A stretch of 64,000 nucleotides of DNA from the NCBI GenBank assembly GCA_038231215.1, contig JBBRLS010000010.1, positions 1-64,000 on the forward strand, read 5' to 3'. Origin of the DNA: Schlegelella_A sp038231215 (lineage in GTDB: Bacteria > Pseudomonadota > Gammaproteobacteria > Burkholderiales > Burkholderiaceae_C). Below are positions 26,061-36,500 of this stretch, one piece after another. The first letter of the stretch is position 1. Every line of letters begins with the position of its first letter. The position numbers were made by a program, and so were the translations under genes. Under the pieces are notes generated by a model. The model was not told where the DNA came from and ran no database searches. It worked only from the letters and a program-made list of their open reading frames with translations.

Positions 26061-26357
26061 ATGCAAGTCAACATGCTCGAAGCGAAGAACAGCTTGTCGA
26101 AGCTGGTCAAGGCTGCCCAAGCCGGCGAAGAAGTCGTCATCGCCAATCACGGCAATCCGGTGGCGAAGATCGTCGCGATCAAGGCTCCGCACAAGACCAC
26201 CGGGTTCGGCATCCTGAAAAGCCAGATCGAATACGACGACGACTGGGATTCGCCTGAGACCAACGCGGCGATCGCGACCGCGATGCGCAACAGCCCCATC
26301 TTTCCCGCCGCCAGGAAGCGCCAGCCCGCCAAGCCCAAGCCGGCGAAAAAGCCGTAA
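26061..26357 (+). CDS. Phd/YefM-type antitoxin
   Basis: 98 residues from ATG 26061. The N-terminus, MQVNMLEAKNSLSKLVKAAQ then GEEVVIANHGNPVAKIVAI, is the Phd/YefM DNA-binding fold. The C-terminus is disordered, ending in Lys/Pro-rich RKRQPAKPKPAKKP; the acidic YDDDWDSPE segment before it is the likely toxin-binding part. Two copies of TTGGCTA eight bases apart (26014-26027), just upstream, may belong to its autoregulatory operator. The toxin gene starts 12 bases after the stop. Confidence 0.85.
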   Translation: MQVNMLEAKNSLSKLVKAAQAGEEVVIANHGNPVAKIVAIKAPHKTTGFGILKSQIEYDDDWDSPETNAAIATAMRNSPIFPAARKRQPAKPKPAKKP

Positions 26358-26369
26358 GGCCCGAGCCAC

Positions 26370-26765
26370 GTGACACGACGCTGGTTGCTCGACACGCATT
26401 TCGCCATCTGGTGGTTGACCGGAGATCGGCGTCTCGGTGCTCAGGCGCGACGAATCATCGAAACCGGCGCTTGTATCGTCAGCGTCGTGTCGCTGGTCGA
26501 AATCGCGATGAAAGTATCGGCGGGCAAGTTGAAAGCCGATCCGCAAATTGTGGAAGCCGAACTCCGAGAAGGCGGAATGGTTGTGCTCGCACTGACTGCG
26601 GAGCACCTGCGAGCCGCGTCGCGGCTGATGGGTGTGCATCGCGACGTTTTCGATTGCCTGCTGGCCGGTAGCGCCTTGGCCGAGCGTGCCACCCTGGTCA
26701 CCCGTGACGCTGCCCTTCTGAACAACGCATCGGCGTTGCTCGGCCCATCGATCGTCGAAGCGTAG
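26370..26765 (+). CDS. PIN-domain toxin (VapC-like ribonuclease)
   Basis: 131 residues from GTG 26370. The PIN fold shows its acidic metal site: LLDTHFAIWW (first Asp), VSLVEIAMKVSAGKL (Glu), HRDVFDCLLAGSALAE (Asp) and VTRDAALL (Asp). DTHxxIWW and the SxxEIAxKxxxGKL block belong to the subgroup usually paired with Phd-type antitoxins, as here. It presumably cleaves RNA when its antitoxin is degraded. The pair sits at the left border of the decayed accessory region. Confidence 0.87.
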   Translation: MTRRWLLDTHFAIWWLTGDRRLGAQARRIIETGACIVSVVSLVEIAMKVSAGKLKADPQIVEAELREGGMVVLALTAEHLRAASRLMGVHRDVFDCLLAGSALAERATLVTRDAALLNNASALLGPSIVEA

Positions 26766-26820
26766 CGCCAATGGTGACGTCGTCAACGAGCGCTTGCAAG
26801 ACGTCGTCTGCGCGGCCTGA

Positions 26821-27624
26821 CTAGCCCAGGACCCCGGCGTCCCCATGCCGGCGCGCCAGTGCCAGCAAGCGGACGTCGGTTGGATTGCGGCCGACAAAGG
26901 ATGCGCGGAACTCTGCGGGGACATGGTTAGAGTCTCGGCCTGCTTCGCCAGGGCCGCGAAGCCGGTCTGCTGTGCATGAGCGAGTTCGCACCGGACGCCG
27001 AGCGCAAAGGCTTTCTGGCGCTCGACCAGCGCCGCGCCCGACGCGGGAAGAAGTTGGCGGGCGCGCGCGTATTGGCCGAGGTGGACCATGACCCGGGCGA
27101 GGTTCAGCGCGCAGTTGAGCTTGCGACTCGGCGCGCCATGGCCGCCGAACTCGCCGCCCAGTTGCTCGAACAGCGAGATGCCTCGCCGTACTCGCCCAGG
27201 TCGGCGAGGTACTTGGCGATCATGAACTCGGTCTGCAGCTGGCTCGTCGTGCGCAGCCCATCCTGGTTCTCGCGGATCAGCGCCGCCCCTTGGCGCGACA
27301 GCTCGAGGGCGCGCCGCGCATCGCCCAGACCGTGATGGGAAATGGCGATCGCGCTGCTGAGCATGGCGATGTCTTCCGGGCGCGCCTCGGCGCGGGCGAT
27401 CGCCAGCGACACCTCGAAGCTGTCGATCGCGGCACGCAAGCGTCCTTTCGCGTCGAGGGCCTGGCCGAGCAGCGCGGCGTAGTGCATGCGGCTTTGAGCA
27501 TCGCCGTGGGCACGGGTCCAGAGCTCGCAGGGCCGAAGCACGGCGAGCGCGTCGTCGGCCTCGTCGAGTGCGCAATGGGCGCTCGCCATGGTGCAAGCCA
27601 CGCGCAACTGCATCACCGGATACG
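26821..27624 (-). pseudogene. 3' remnant of a TPR-containing transcriptional regulator, two frameshifts
   Basis: On the minus strand a TPR region reads VACTMASAHCALDEADDALA, LLGQALDAKGRLRAAIDSFE and FMIAKYLADLGEYGE. It shifts frame near 27180 (one base missing) to ISLFEQLGGEFGG and KLNCALNLARVMVHLGQYAR, then shifts again near 26925 to VPAEFRASFVGRNP and LLALARRHGDAGVLG, with the stop at 26821. Joined, it looks like the C-terminal TPR half of an AfsR/LuxR-type ATPase regulator. The 5' half is missing: homology ends near 27624, exactly where a plus-strand lipoprotein fragment begins. Between the PIN toxin and this remnant (26766-26820) I see nothing. Confidence 0.65.
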
Positions 27625-27817
27625 GCGCGCCGTCGAGCGAGTTCATCACCAACTCGGAAATCTTTGCGAGCGGACGCGACGGCATCGATCGCGGCTGGCG
27701 TTCGGACACGCAGCCCGACTTCCTGTCCGGGACACCTTCACCGCGGTCGCCGCCTGCAAGGAGACGACGCCGCGTACCGCGGCAGGGGTGTGCCCGGCGA
27801 GTCCGGCGTGCCCGTGA
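27624..27817 (+). pseudogene. 3' fragment of a beta-helix lipoprotein, second copy of the end of 38927-40093
   Basis: The plus strand reads SEFITNSEIFASGRDGIDRG, then QPDFLSG, and after a one-base loss FTAVAACKETTPRTAAGVCP ending SPACP and a stop. The intact parallel at 39897-40093 reads TQFITNTEIVSSARDGIDRG, QPDFLSSNTFTAVAACRES and TNPTCP. The two DNA stretches align over their whole length with one single-base gap. This is therefore a truncated duplicate, joined head to head with the regulator remnant. The 62 bases to the next gene hold nothing recognisable. Confidence 0.75.
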
Positions 27818-27879
27818 GCCCTGCGTAGCCCCGATCTGCCAGCGTGTCGAGGCAGGCGACGGCAGCTCCCGGTCCGACG

Positions 27880-30800
27880 CTAGGCGAAGTCTCGGGCGGC
27901 CGCTTCGAGCTGCGCCAGCAACGCGGCCAGCGAATCGTCGTCGGGCTCTGCGGCACAGGCGCGGAGCGCACGTGGAAGCGCTTGGCTTGCCTGCCCGCTG
28001 TTGACGAGAGCGCGCAAGCCGTGGACGACCACGGGAGCAAAGCGGCGCCTGAGCTGAGCGCGACGCTGCGTTGCCCAAGCGGACAACTCATCGCGCAGAA
28101 ACGGCCCCCGATACAAACTCAGGAGCCGGTCGAGGTCGTCCAGTGATGGGTCGGGGGCATCGTTCATTCGATCGAGAAGTTGGTCGAGTGCACGTACGTC
28201 GATCCAGATCCTGGTGTCGTCGACCTTGAGCTTGCCGGCGGCCAGAGTGACCACGTCGGGATTGGCAAACAGCCGGCGCGCGCGATACAAGGTGACATCG
28301 AGTGACCGGCGTGCCGCATCGCCTTCGGCGTCGGGCCACAACGCGTCGCAGACGCTGGCCTCGTCGACGCCCTGATCACCCAAGGCGATGATGGCAAGCA
28401 CCAGCTCGATCGGCTTTTGCGGCGTTCGCAACCCGGGCCGCGCCGGCGCCGGTAACCCCTCGACCCGCAACCCACCCATCATCGAAATTCGAACCGGCCA
28501 GGGCCACGTCTCCAATTCCAATACGGGCCCGATCGGCATCAGCCCACGCAGTCGAATCAGCTTCTGCACATAGTCGACTTCGATTCGATGGCCGAGAGCG
28601 AGCAAAGCCAATGGCGCCATGACTTTCGGCTGCCACCCGTAATAGGAGACGTACCCGCTCTCGCGGCCCAGGATCAGCGCCTTGCGCAAGCTGCTCAACG
28701 AATCGCCGAGTCGGCCGGCTCGGCGATTCGATTCGGCTTCGAGCAGCCATCGCACGAAGCGCCCCCGCGGATTGACGACGCGCTGCTCAGCTTCCGCCAA
28801 AGCGGCAAGATGGAGGCGGACTTCCTCGTGTTGACCAAGGGCGAGCGCCGCTTGTGCCGCCATCACGGATGCATGGCGAGCCAAAGGCTCGCTGCCCGAC
28901 GCCAACGCGTCACGCGCGCCAGCCGCCGCCGCCTCCGATGCAGCCACTGGCTCGTCTGCCAAAAGGCTGCGCCAGGCGCTGAAGCAGTGGTAGCCGGCGC
29001 TGTGCACGCTGGCCCCGGGCGGAAGGCAGCGCAGCATGGCCGCCAGTGCAACGTCGGCGCGGGCACGATCGCCGTGGCAAAGCGCGATGACCGCAGCTTG
29101 CCCGTGCAATTCCGCGTCCCAGACATGCACGCCCGTTTCGCGCGCCGCGCGCAGGCCGGCCTCGACGTCACGATAGTCCGGAGCCGGGCTCGGCTGGTTG
29201 CCGGCGAGCACCGACAAGACCAGCCAACCGGTGGTGCGCGGCAGCGCAGCCACGCTGGGCGAAGACAGGACTTCGCGGAGTCGATCGCCGAGACGCGTCG
29301 CGGCAGCGTAGTCGCCAGTCCAGACGTGACTCATCGCTGCTGCGAAGAGCACCTGTGCATGCAACGTCGGCTCCTGCGACCGCTCCGCCAGTTCCAATGC
29401 AAGCTTGCGCCAGGCTTGCAGTTGCGGATGCGGCCGCTGCCGGGCCACAAGGGCGGAGAACAGCGCACCCATCACCTCCGCTCGTTCGAGCGGCTCGACG
29501 AGGGTCTCGACTTCCGGGACCAGCGCCGCTGCCTCGGCCAGCCACGGCTCGATACGCTTGAGATCGGCATATCCGTAGCCCACGGCCTCGGCGATTGCCG
29601 CGCATGCCAGCAGGCATCCTCGGCGCTCCCCATTCGCCCGGAAGTGTTCCGCGGCTCGCTCCAGAGGCTCCATCGCTGCAGACGGATTTCGCGAGGTGCG
29701 GGCCTTGCCCAGCCACAGCTGCAACCACGGGTCGCTGACCACCATTGCCTCGGGCAAGCGCGCGACCCATGCCTCGACGCTTACCGCTCGCCCTTTCGAC
29801 AGCCAGCCCGGCGCATACCGTAGCAGCGCCGTGACGAGTTCAGCAACCGGCAGATGGTCATGCAGGAGCCGAAGCCCGGAGTCGACGTCCCCCCGTGCCA
29901 ACAGAATAGTGGCGGCCTGTCGACGCAGCGACGCCGCTTCTACAGGGGCGAACTCCGTCTCGAAGCGGTCGAGCAGGAATTCGCGGACGAGGGGATGGTG
30001 GGTCCAACTCAGGCCCTTGGCGTCGTGACGTCGCACAAAGAAGGGCAACACCTGCAATTCCCGCAACAGGTCCCCGGGGTTCTCGGCTCCGAGCAACTCC
30101 GCCACCCTCTGCTCATCGAAGTCCGGCAGCAGCGCCGTCGCCGTCAGCGCACGGCGCTGCGCCACCGATGCGTGGCCCAGAACTTCCTGCGAGAGGTAGT
30201 CCGACAACAGCCCGCTCTCCGGCGCATCGGGGGGCAGCCCGGCATGTGGCGAGAGGCCGCGTTGCGCAAGCAGTAGCAGGCCTGCGGCCCAGCCATCGCT
30301 GGCGCGGTGGAGCTGGGCAACGCGGCCTTCGTCGTTTGCGGCGACATCGGATACGCCGCCGAGCAAGTCGCCCGCTTCTTCGATAGTCAGACGCAAATCG
30401 GGCCATGACACGGTCGCTATCTGGCCATGCATGCACATTCGCGCCAGGGCGGCCGGTGGCCCCATCCTGCTGGCGACCAGCAGACGCAGCCCCGGCGCAG
30501 CCGCCGACATGTCACGCAAGACCTCGGCAAGAGAGTTCGGCTGCGGCGCGGCGTGAAAGTCGTCCAGCGCGAGCAAGAGTGCTCCTCCGTGTCGAGCCAC
30601 GAGTGCCGTGGCGAACTGCCGGCTGAAGGAGCGCAGTCGACTCTCGCAAGACGGGTCGTATCGGGGCAGCACCGTCGAACCGGGCGCCGATTCAGCAGCC
30701 TCGAGCAGCGCGACGAAGAACGAAGCAGGGTCGGCGTCGGATTCGTCGACCTGGTACCACAACCCGGGAAGGGGTTGCGCCTGCAGGTAGCTCGACATCA

Positions 30801-30954
30801 CGCTGCTTTTGCCACTCCCCGCCGGGGCGGCCATCCAGGCGATGCGCCGCGCCGCAGCGGGCTCGAGCAATTCAAACAGCCGGGGGCGGCGCGAAATGCC
30901 GATGACAGACGGCGCCGAGCACTTCAATTCGCGACCCCGAGGGGACTTCGGCAC
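27880..30954 (-). CDS. MalT/LuxR-like ATPase regulator with C-terminal BTAD domain
   Basis: 1024 residues, ATG 30954. An N-terminal STAND-type ATPase has the Walker A AAPAGSGKSSVMSSYL (near residue 45) and Walker B LLLALDDFHAA (near 128), then LRLLVASRMGPPAAL, as in MalT. The middle 550 residues are TPR-like helices. The C-terminus has a winged-helix/BTAD pair: ISMMGGLRVEGLP, QKPIELVLAIIALGD, SVCDALWPDAEGDAARRSLD and a final helical repeat (LYRGPFLRDELSAWATQRR). This order, ATPase first and BTAD last, reverses that of AfsR/SARP regulators. It is divergent from the lipoprotein genes and probably controls them through the inverted repeat at 30972-31010. The inducer is unknown. Confidence 0.88.
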   Translation of the reverse strand: MPKSPRGRELKCSAPSVIGISRRPRLFELLEPAAARRIAWMAAPAGSGKSSVMSSYLQAQPLPGLWYQVDESDADPASFFVALLEAAESAPGSTVLPRYDPSCESRLRSFSRQFATALVARHGGALLLALDDFHAAPQPNSLAEVLRDMSAAAPGLRLLVASRMGPPAALARMCMHGQIATVSWPDLRLTIEEAGDLLGGVSDVAANDEGRVAQLHRASDGWAAGLLLLAQRGLSPHAGLPPDAPESGLLSDYLSQEVLGHASVAQRRALTATALLPDFDEQRVAELLGAENPGDLLRELQVLPFFVRRHDAKGLSWTHHPLVREFLLDRFETEFAPVEAASLRRQAATILLARGDVDSGLRLLHDHLPVAELVTALLRYAPGWLSKGRAVSVEAWVARLPEAMVVSDPWLQLWLGKARTSRNPSAAMEPLERAAEHFRANGERRGCLLACAAIAEAVGYGYADLKRIEPWLAEAAALVPEVETLVEPLERAEVMGALFSALVARQRPHPQLQAWRKLALELAERSQEPTLHAQVLFAAAMSHVWTGDYAAATRLGDRLREVLSSPSVAALPRTTGWLVLSVLAGNQPSPAPDYRDVEAGLRAARETGVHVWDAELHGQAAVIALCHGDRARADVALAAMLRCLPPGASVHSAGYHCFSAWRSLLADEPVAASEAAAAGARDALASGSEPLARHASVMAAQAALALGQHEEVRLHLAALAEAEQRVVNPRGRFVRWLLEAESNRRAGRLGDSLSSLRKALILGRESGYVSYYGWQPKVMAPLALLALGHRIEVDYVQKLIRLRGLMPIGPVLELETWPWPVRISMMGGLRVEGLPAPARPGLRTPQKPIELVLAIIALGDQGVDEASVCDALWPDAEGDAARRSLDVTLYRARRLFANPDVVTLAAGKLKVDDTRIWIDVRALDQLLDRMNDAPDPSLDDLDRLLSLYRGPFLRDELSAWATQRRAQLRRRFAPVVVHGLRALVNSGQASQALPRALRACAAEPDDDSLAALLAQLEAAARDFA

Positions 30955-30971
30955 TCCGTTGGGGGGGTCAT

Positions 30972-31010
30972 CTGTATGCCATCTGAAAGACCTGGCATCA
31001 CAGCATACAG
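30972..31010. promoter_or_regulatory. Nested inverted repeats, candidate operator
   Basis: CTGTATGC (30972-30979) and GCATACAG (31003-31010) are perfect 8-bp inverted copies. Inside them, ATGCCA (30976-30981) and TGGCAT (30994-30999) form a second symmetric pair. The site starts 18 bases upstream of the regulator start codon and lies about 220 bases before the first lipoprotein gene. It fits a binding site for a dimeric regulator in a divergent promoter region. The DNA here is also locally richer in A and T than its surroundings. Confidence 0.5.
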
Positions 31011-31228
31011 GCGAAGCATCCAGCCCCGGCTGCCGTTCAACGCGAGGTTCTCATGACACGTACCGCAGTTAGCCGACGAAACGCCCACAGCCTGGCCCGC
31101 ATGGCGTGGCTGCGGGATGACCTCTCGCGCCTGGCGAAAGCTGCCGTGAATGCGACCTCGTCATTCGGGTACAGGCCATGAACCCGTTCCGATTCCTTTC
31201 CAGTTCCGACTCGCAAAAGGAGTTCCCC

Positions 31229-33553
31229 GTGTCCATTCGATATCAACTGCATCGCGCCCATTGCTTCGGCCTCGCCGCGGCTCTCGCGTTCGGCCTCGTC
31301 GCCTGCGGCGGGGGCGAGGACATTGCGCCGCTGCCCGTAGCCGTCGCGACCGCGCCGTCCATCACGTCGCAGCCGGCTGCCGCGACCGTGGTGGAAGGCC
31401 AGGCCGCCACGTTCTCCGTGGCGGTCAACGGCACGGCGCCCTTCACCTACCAATGGCGGCGTGGCGCGAGCGACATTGCCGGAGCCACGGCGTCCACCTA
31501 CTCGGTGCCGGTAGCGACGCTCGCAGACAGCGGCACGAGCTTCACCGTCGCGGTGGACAACAGCGCAGGCAGCGTCAGGAGCAGTGCCGCGGTGCTCACG
31601 GTGACCGGCAGGCCGGTGGCGCCGCTCGTCTCGACGCAACCCGCTGCTGCCGTCGTCACGACCGGCGGCACTGCAGTGTTCACCATCGCCGTCACGGGCA
31701 CACCTGTGCCGGCCGTGCAGTGGTCGCTCGCCGGAGGCGGGGCTCTCGTCGATGGCGCCGGCAACGGCGCGCTCTCCGGTGCGGCAATCAGCGGCTCGGC
31801 AACGTCGACACTGTCCCTCGCGAATATTCCGCTCACCGCGAGCGGCCAGCAATTCGTGGCCCATGTCGCCAATGCGACGGGCAGCGTCGACAGCGACCCG
31901 GCCGCACTGACGGTCAATGCCGTCGCGACGGTCATCCGCATCGACGCTGCCGCGGGCGGCACCGCCACCAGCCCGGACGGCAGGGCCAAGCTGGTCTTCC
32001 CGGCCGGCGCATTCACCGCCGACGTGACCGTGACCTTCACGCCGATCCCTGCTTTCGCCCTGCCCACGACCGAGGACTTCGCGCCGTTCCAGACCACGCC
32101 GGGAACCTTCTATCGCGTCGACTTCGCGGGGGGACAGCTCAAGCCCGACGTGGCCGTCACCGTCGGCCTGCGCCGACCCAGCCTGATGCAGGCCATGCAT
32201 GCGCGCCGGCAGGACCTCCCGGTGCCCAACGGCGGTGGCACCAGCGTGAGCGATTGCAACGGCCAGGACGAGCTTCTATTCAACGCGACGCGGGCCGATG
32301 GCTACGAGACCGCCGACCTCATCCCCTGTGGCAACGACCCCTCGTCTCGCATCGATGTCGGCTTGGGGATTCTCGCGCCGACACCGCCGACGACATCGTT
32401 CGCCACCCCTGTCGGCGGCGCCGACAACGACCACCTCGTCAGCGCCATCGGCCACGCGAGCGGTCGCATTGCCTACGCTTACGGGACCGAGGTCCAGACG
32501 CCGACCTCGTTCACCCAGGTCTATGGCCTCGGCATCTTTTCGGCCACCGGCGTTCCCACCAAGGGTGTGTTCGCGAACACGACGCTGATCGGCTTCGACG
32601 GCGGAGGCCAGGTTCTCGCCCTGACCCGTACGTGCCAGCTGGTGACCTTTGGCGTGCGCGTCAGCTCGCTGCTCGGCTCCACCTTCAGAACCGTGCCTGT
32701 CTGGTCGTTGCAGCTACCTACGGAGCCTCGATTCGGAGGATGCCTGACCAGTGCGGGCAGGGCGACTCCGATGCCGGGCGGAGGCTGGGTCGTGCCGATG
32801 CGCAACCAGCTGGTCTGGTACGACGCGGCCGGTGTCGAGCGCCGGCGTTCGACGATCCGATTCGTCGGTCCTCAGGACAGCGATGCAGGAATCACCCTGA
32901 CTCAGCTCGCCGCTGATGCCTTGGGCAACGTGTGGGGCGTCGGATTCCTGACTACGGCCGGTTTCGGCACCTGCTACGTCGACGCCCGTTCGAACGGCTT
33001 GTGCCCCGCACTGATCAAGGTCGACCCTGCTGGCGCGTTGCTCACGCAGGTCGTCCTCGGCAACGAGCTTCGCGGCGACAGGAGCCCGATCGCGCTCACC
33101 GTCGACGCCGCCGGCGCGGCTCACGTCGCGATCACGCCGCTGAGTCCGCTGGCGTTCGGCGCGCAGATCATCGTCAGGCGCTTCAGTCCCGCCGGGGTCC
33201 CAGACTGGACGGCAACCTTGCCCGAAACGTGGCATGTCGAGCCCGGCGCGATCGCGGTCGACGCCACCGGAGCGGTGTACATCGGCACCAATGACGGAAC
33301 GCTTGGCGGATCCGTCACGACCCCCGCGTTCACCTTCGGACGCTTCGTCTTCAAGCTGACCCCGGCAGGAGCCAACGCCTCCTTCGTCCGCGTCGTCGCG
33401 AATGGAGGTGCGCCCCCGGGATCGAACGAAAACGTCGCCGGCATGTCTGTCGCAGCGCCCGGCATCGTGACCTATCTCGGCGAGGTCTCGGGCACGGGCG
33501 AAGGGTTGAACCCGCGCGCCGTCGACCTGCTGATCACGAAGTTCGGTCTGTGA
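31229..33553 (+). CDS. Large lipoprotein with Ig-like domains and a beta-propeller-like C-terminus
   Basis: GTG 31229 is preceded by AAAAGGAG at good spacing and puts a lipoprotein signal directly at the N-terminus (LAAALAFGLVACGGGED); an upstream ATG at 31178 would bury it. The product has 774 residues. Residues about 45-125 and 130-215 are two Ig-like repeats (ITSQPAAATVVEGQAATFSV, FTYQWRRGASDIAGATAS; then VSTQPAAAVVTTGGTAVFTI). A module at about 220-300 (DGRAKLVFPAGAFTADVTVT) resembles a ZU5-like fold. The rest has repeated GNVWGVGFLTT and GAVYIGTNDGT strands like a beta-propeller. Likely an exposed surface lipoprotein; ligand unknown. The next gene starts 29 bases after its stop. Confidence 0.8.
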   Translation: MSIRYQLHRAHCFGLAAALAFGLVACGGGEDIAPLPVAVATAPSITSQPAAATVVEGQAATFSVAVNGTAPFTYQWRRGASDIAGATASTYSVPVATLADSGTSFTVAVDNSAGSVRSSAAVLTVTGRPVAPLVSTQPAAAVVTTGGTAVFTIAVTGTPVPAVQWSLAGGGALVDGAGNGALSGAAISGSATSTLSLANIPLTASGQQFVAHVANATGSVDSDPAALTVNAVATVIRIDAAAGGTATSPDGRAKLVFPAGAFTADVTVTFTPIPAFALPTTEDFAPFQTTPGTFYRVDFAGGQLKPDVAVTVGLRRPSLMQAMHARRQDLPVPNGGGTSVSDCNGQDELLFNATRADGYETADLIPCGNDPSSRIDVGLGILAPTPPTTSFATPVGGADNDHLVSAIGHASGRIAYAYGTEVQTPTSFTQVYGLGIFSATGVPTKGVFANTTLIGFDGGGQVLALTRTCQLVTFGVRVSSLLGSTFRTVPVWSLQLPTEPRFGGCLTSAGRATPMPGGGWVVPMRNQLVWYDAAGVERRRSTIRFVGPQDSDAGITLTQLAADALGNVWGVGFLTTAGFGTCYVDARSNGLCPALIKVDPAGALLTQVVLGNELRGDRSPIALTVDAAGAAHVAITPLSPLAFGAQIIVRRFSPAGVPDWTATLPETWHVEPGAIAVDATGAVYIGTNDGTLGGSVTTPAFTFGRFVFKLTPAGANASFVRVVANGGAPPGSNENVAGMSVAAPGIVTYLGEVSGTGEGLNPRAVDLLITKFGL

Positions 33554-33582
33554 GCGCCGCCCTCGTGCAAGGAGCCGCCGGC

Positions 33583-36500
33583 GTGTCGCGCAGAGCCCGA
33601 CCCTGGTCGCCGCTCACGCGGCTCGCCTCGTGCGTGGCCGTCGCAGGCTTCGTCCTCTCGGCTTGCGGAGGCGGTGGAGCTTCGACCAGCGCCCCAGTGC
33701 CGCCGGTCGTCGTCGATCCGCCGCGGATCACACGCGTCACCGTGTCGCCGGCCGGCGCCGTGCTGGCTCCGGGTGCGGCGGCGCGTCTGACGGCCACGGT
33801 GCTCGACCAGAACGGCGCGGAGATGAGCGGCGTGGCAGTGAGCTGGAGCTCGACCAGCGCTGCCGTGAGCGTGGCATTCGACGGGACACTGACCGCCGGA
33901 GCCGACATCGACTCGTCGCAGATCCGGGCGCAGGCCGGCGGCATGCACTCGCAGCCGATCGACGCGATGGTCGTCCGCATGGTCGCCGGCGCCCGATTGC
34001 TCCCCGATGCCGAGGTGCTTGCCGAGCCGACGCCGATCGACGCTGCTCAGACCGGCAGCCCCGGCTCGCGCTTCAACGCACGCATCGGCGGCACCGCGCC
34101 GACCGTCGGCCAGGTGCTGCTCGCGAGCGGCGGCAAGGCCCTGGCCGGTCGCGTCGTCTCCACCCTGCCGGCCGGCACCGGCCACGACGTGGTGCTCGAG
34201 GCGGTCGGCCTGGCCGATGTGTTCGAGCAGGCGAAGATCGTCTCGCGCATCGACGCTTCGTCGTTGCCCGTGCAGTTTCCAAGCGGTAACCCGACGAGCG
34301 AAAAGACGCTCCCCAACGGCAGCATCGAAAGGCACTTCCGGCTCGACCTGGCTGCCTTCACCGCGCCGGCGATCGCCACGGCATCGCGGCGGGGTGTCGC
34401 CGCCGCGGGCCATGCCCGGCCCGAGGCCGGTCGCAGGTTCTCGTCCGGGCCGCTGCGCTGCGAAGCCGAGGGCACGGTGGCGCCCAGCTTCCAGGCGTCG
34501 AGCATCGACGTCACGCCCACGGGGTCGTTCGGCATAGTCGAAACCACTTTCATCGTCGACGGTGGCGCCGCCTACGCCAAGGTCCTCGCCGAGGGCTACT
34601 TCGGCGTGCAGATCGCCGGCAGCGTGCGCCTGAGCGGCCAGCTCGACGGCAGCTTGGACTGCAAGGCGACGCTGATCTCTTTGCCAATTCCGGTGCCGCC
34701 GCAAATAGCCCTGATCGTCCACCCGGTGCTGCCGGTCGGCTTCAAGTTCGCCGCCGCCGGGCAGATCAATTCGCCGGCGCTCGACCTCAAGCTTGACAGC
34801 AGCGTCAAGCAGCCGATCAAGGCCGGGTTCGAGCTCGGCGCCGACGGCACGCTCACCAACCTGTCGGAGCTCGACCGCACGCAGCTCGAATCGACCTTCG
34901 CCTGGAACCTGGACGCCGACACCGCGGCGCCCCGCTTTCGTCTCGAGGCCGATGCCCGCGCCGGCCTGTTCGCCGACGTCTGCCTGACCAGCCCCTTGCT
35001 CGAAGCGGCCGCCAGGGTGCTCGACTTCTCGCCCAACCTGCCTCTGGTGGAAGGCTTCGCCGGATTCCGCGCGACGTCGCGGCTGCAGTCGGTGGCGGCA
35101 CAGCTCGCCGCCCCCGCCGCGCCCTCGCAATACCGCGTCGACTTTGTCGCCAGCATGGCCACCAGCGCCTCGGTCGACAAGGCGCTGGCCCTGCTCGGCT
35201 CACTGGTCGGCGCGACCGGCTTCGACAACACCCAGGTCGCCTGGGAGCCGACGATCATGCAATCGCCGACCGGTGCGGGCCTCGCCTCGTTGCGTGCTTT
35301 TCACACCGGCGACCCGGTGCGGTTCGACGTCGTCATGAATGCCGACACGTTGAAGGCAAGTCTGCTCGGCGTCGACCTGCTGCCCTACAACATCAAGCGC
35401 GTCGAGGTCTGGCGCAAGGCCGGCGACGGCAGCGCCAGCCGAGTGGCGACACGCGACGCGGCTGCCGGTGAGGCCTCGTTCACGCTGAAATGGCCGGCCG
35501 ACGCGGATGGCGCACTCAACAACAGCTATTACGCGATGGTCGTGCCGGTGTTCGGCGACGCCTTTCCGCTGCTGCTCGGCGAGATGCGCGGCTGGGACGG
35601 CGTGCGACAAGCGGGAGCCAACGCGCGCGACGAAGCACGCGGCTTCGGCTTCGACGACCTCGGCCGCATTTACATTGCCGCCACCTCGTCGTCGCAGTTT
35701 TCCTATGCCGACCCCGGCACTGGCGCGCCGACGTCACTGCCGGTGTTCGGCGGCTACGACACCCAGGTGCTGCGCTACAACCCGCTCGGCACGGTGACCG
35801 GCGGACTCAGCTTCGGCGGCAGCGGCGACGACGTGCCTATCCGGATGAAGCGCGGCCCGAACGGCGCGCTCTACGCGATCGGCACGACCGCCTTCGGTTC
35901 GCTGACCGGCGTGCCCTCGGGCTCGATCTTCTCGGCGTGGATCGCCAAGGTCGACGTGAGCGGCATCCAGCCCAAGCTGGAATGGCGGCGCCAGATCGGC
36001 GGCCGCAACGAATACGGCTTCGGCATGGACATCGCGGCCGACGGCTCGATCTACACGGTGAGCTCGATCGCCGGCGCGTCGGCGGACGTCGGCGGCACGG
36101 CGTTCGGCCAGACCTGCGGCGACTCGCAGACCGGCAACGGCAGCGTCGACGCGGCCGACGATTGCGGCGACACCGTCGTCACCCGTCTCACGCCCGACGG
36201 CGACGTGGTCTGGCGCTCGACCGCGAGCCGTCCGGGCTGGCAGCGCGAGCCGTCGATCGCGGTGCGCGGCAACACCGTCATCGTGATGAGCGCCACCTTC
36301 TGCGAGATCGAGGATGCCAGCGTCGCCGATGCCACGCGCGGGCCCTGTGTCGACAACAAGTGGCTCGACCCGGCCAGCAACACCATCTATGCCCTGCCGA
36401 TGATCGGCCTCTCCCGGGTCGACCCGTCGAGCGGCGCATATACGCATCTGAGGTCGATCCGGTCGTTGGCCGGCGGAGCAGCGGCGTCGATGTCCGGCTT

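Noticed and set aside
31178..31228. ATG at 31178 as the start of the first large lipoprotein
   Set aside because: It would put 17 residues before the lipoprotein signal. The GTG at 31229 has AAGGAG at proper spacing and leaves the signal at the N-terminus.
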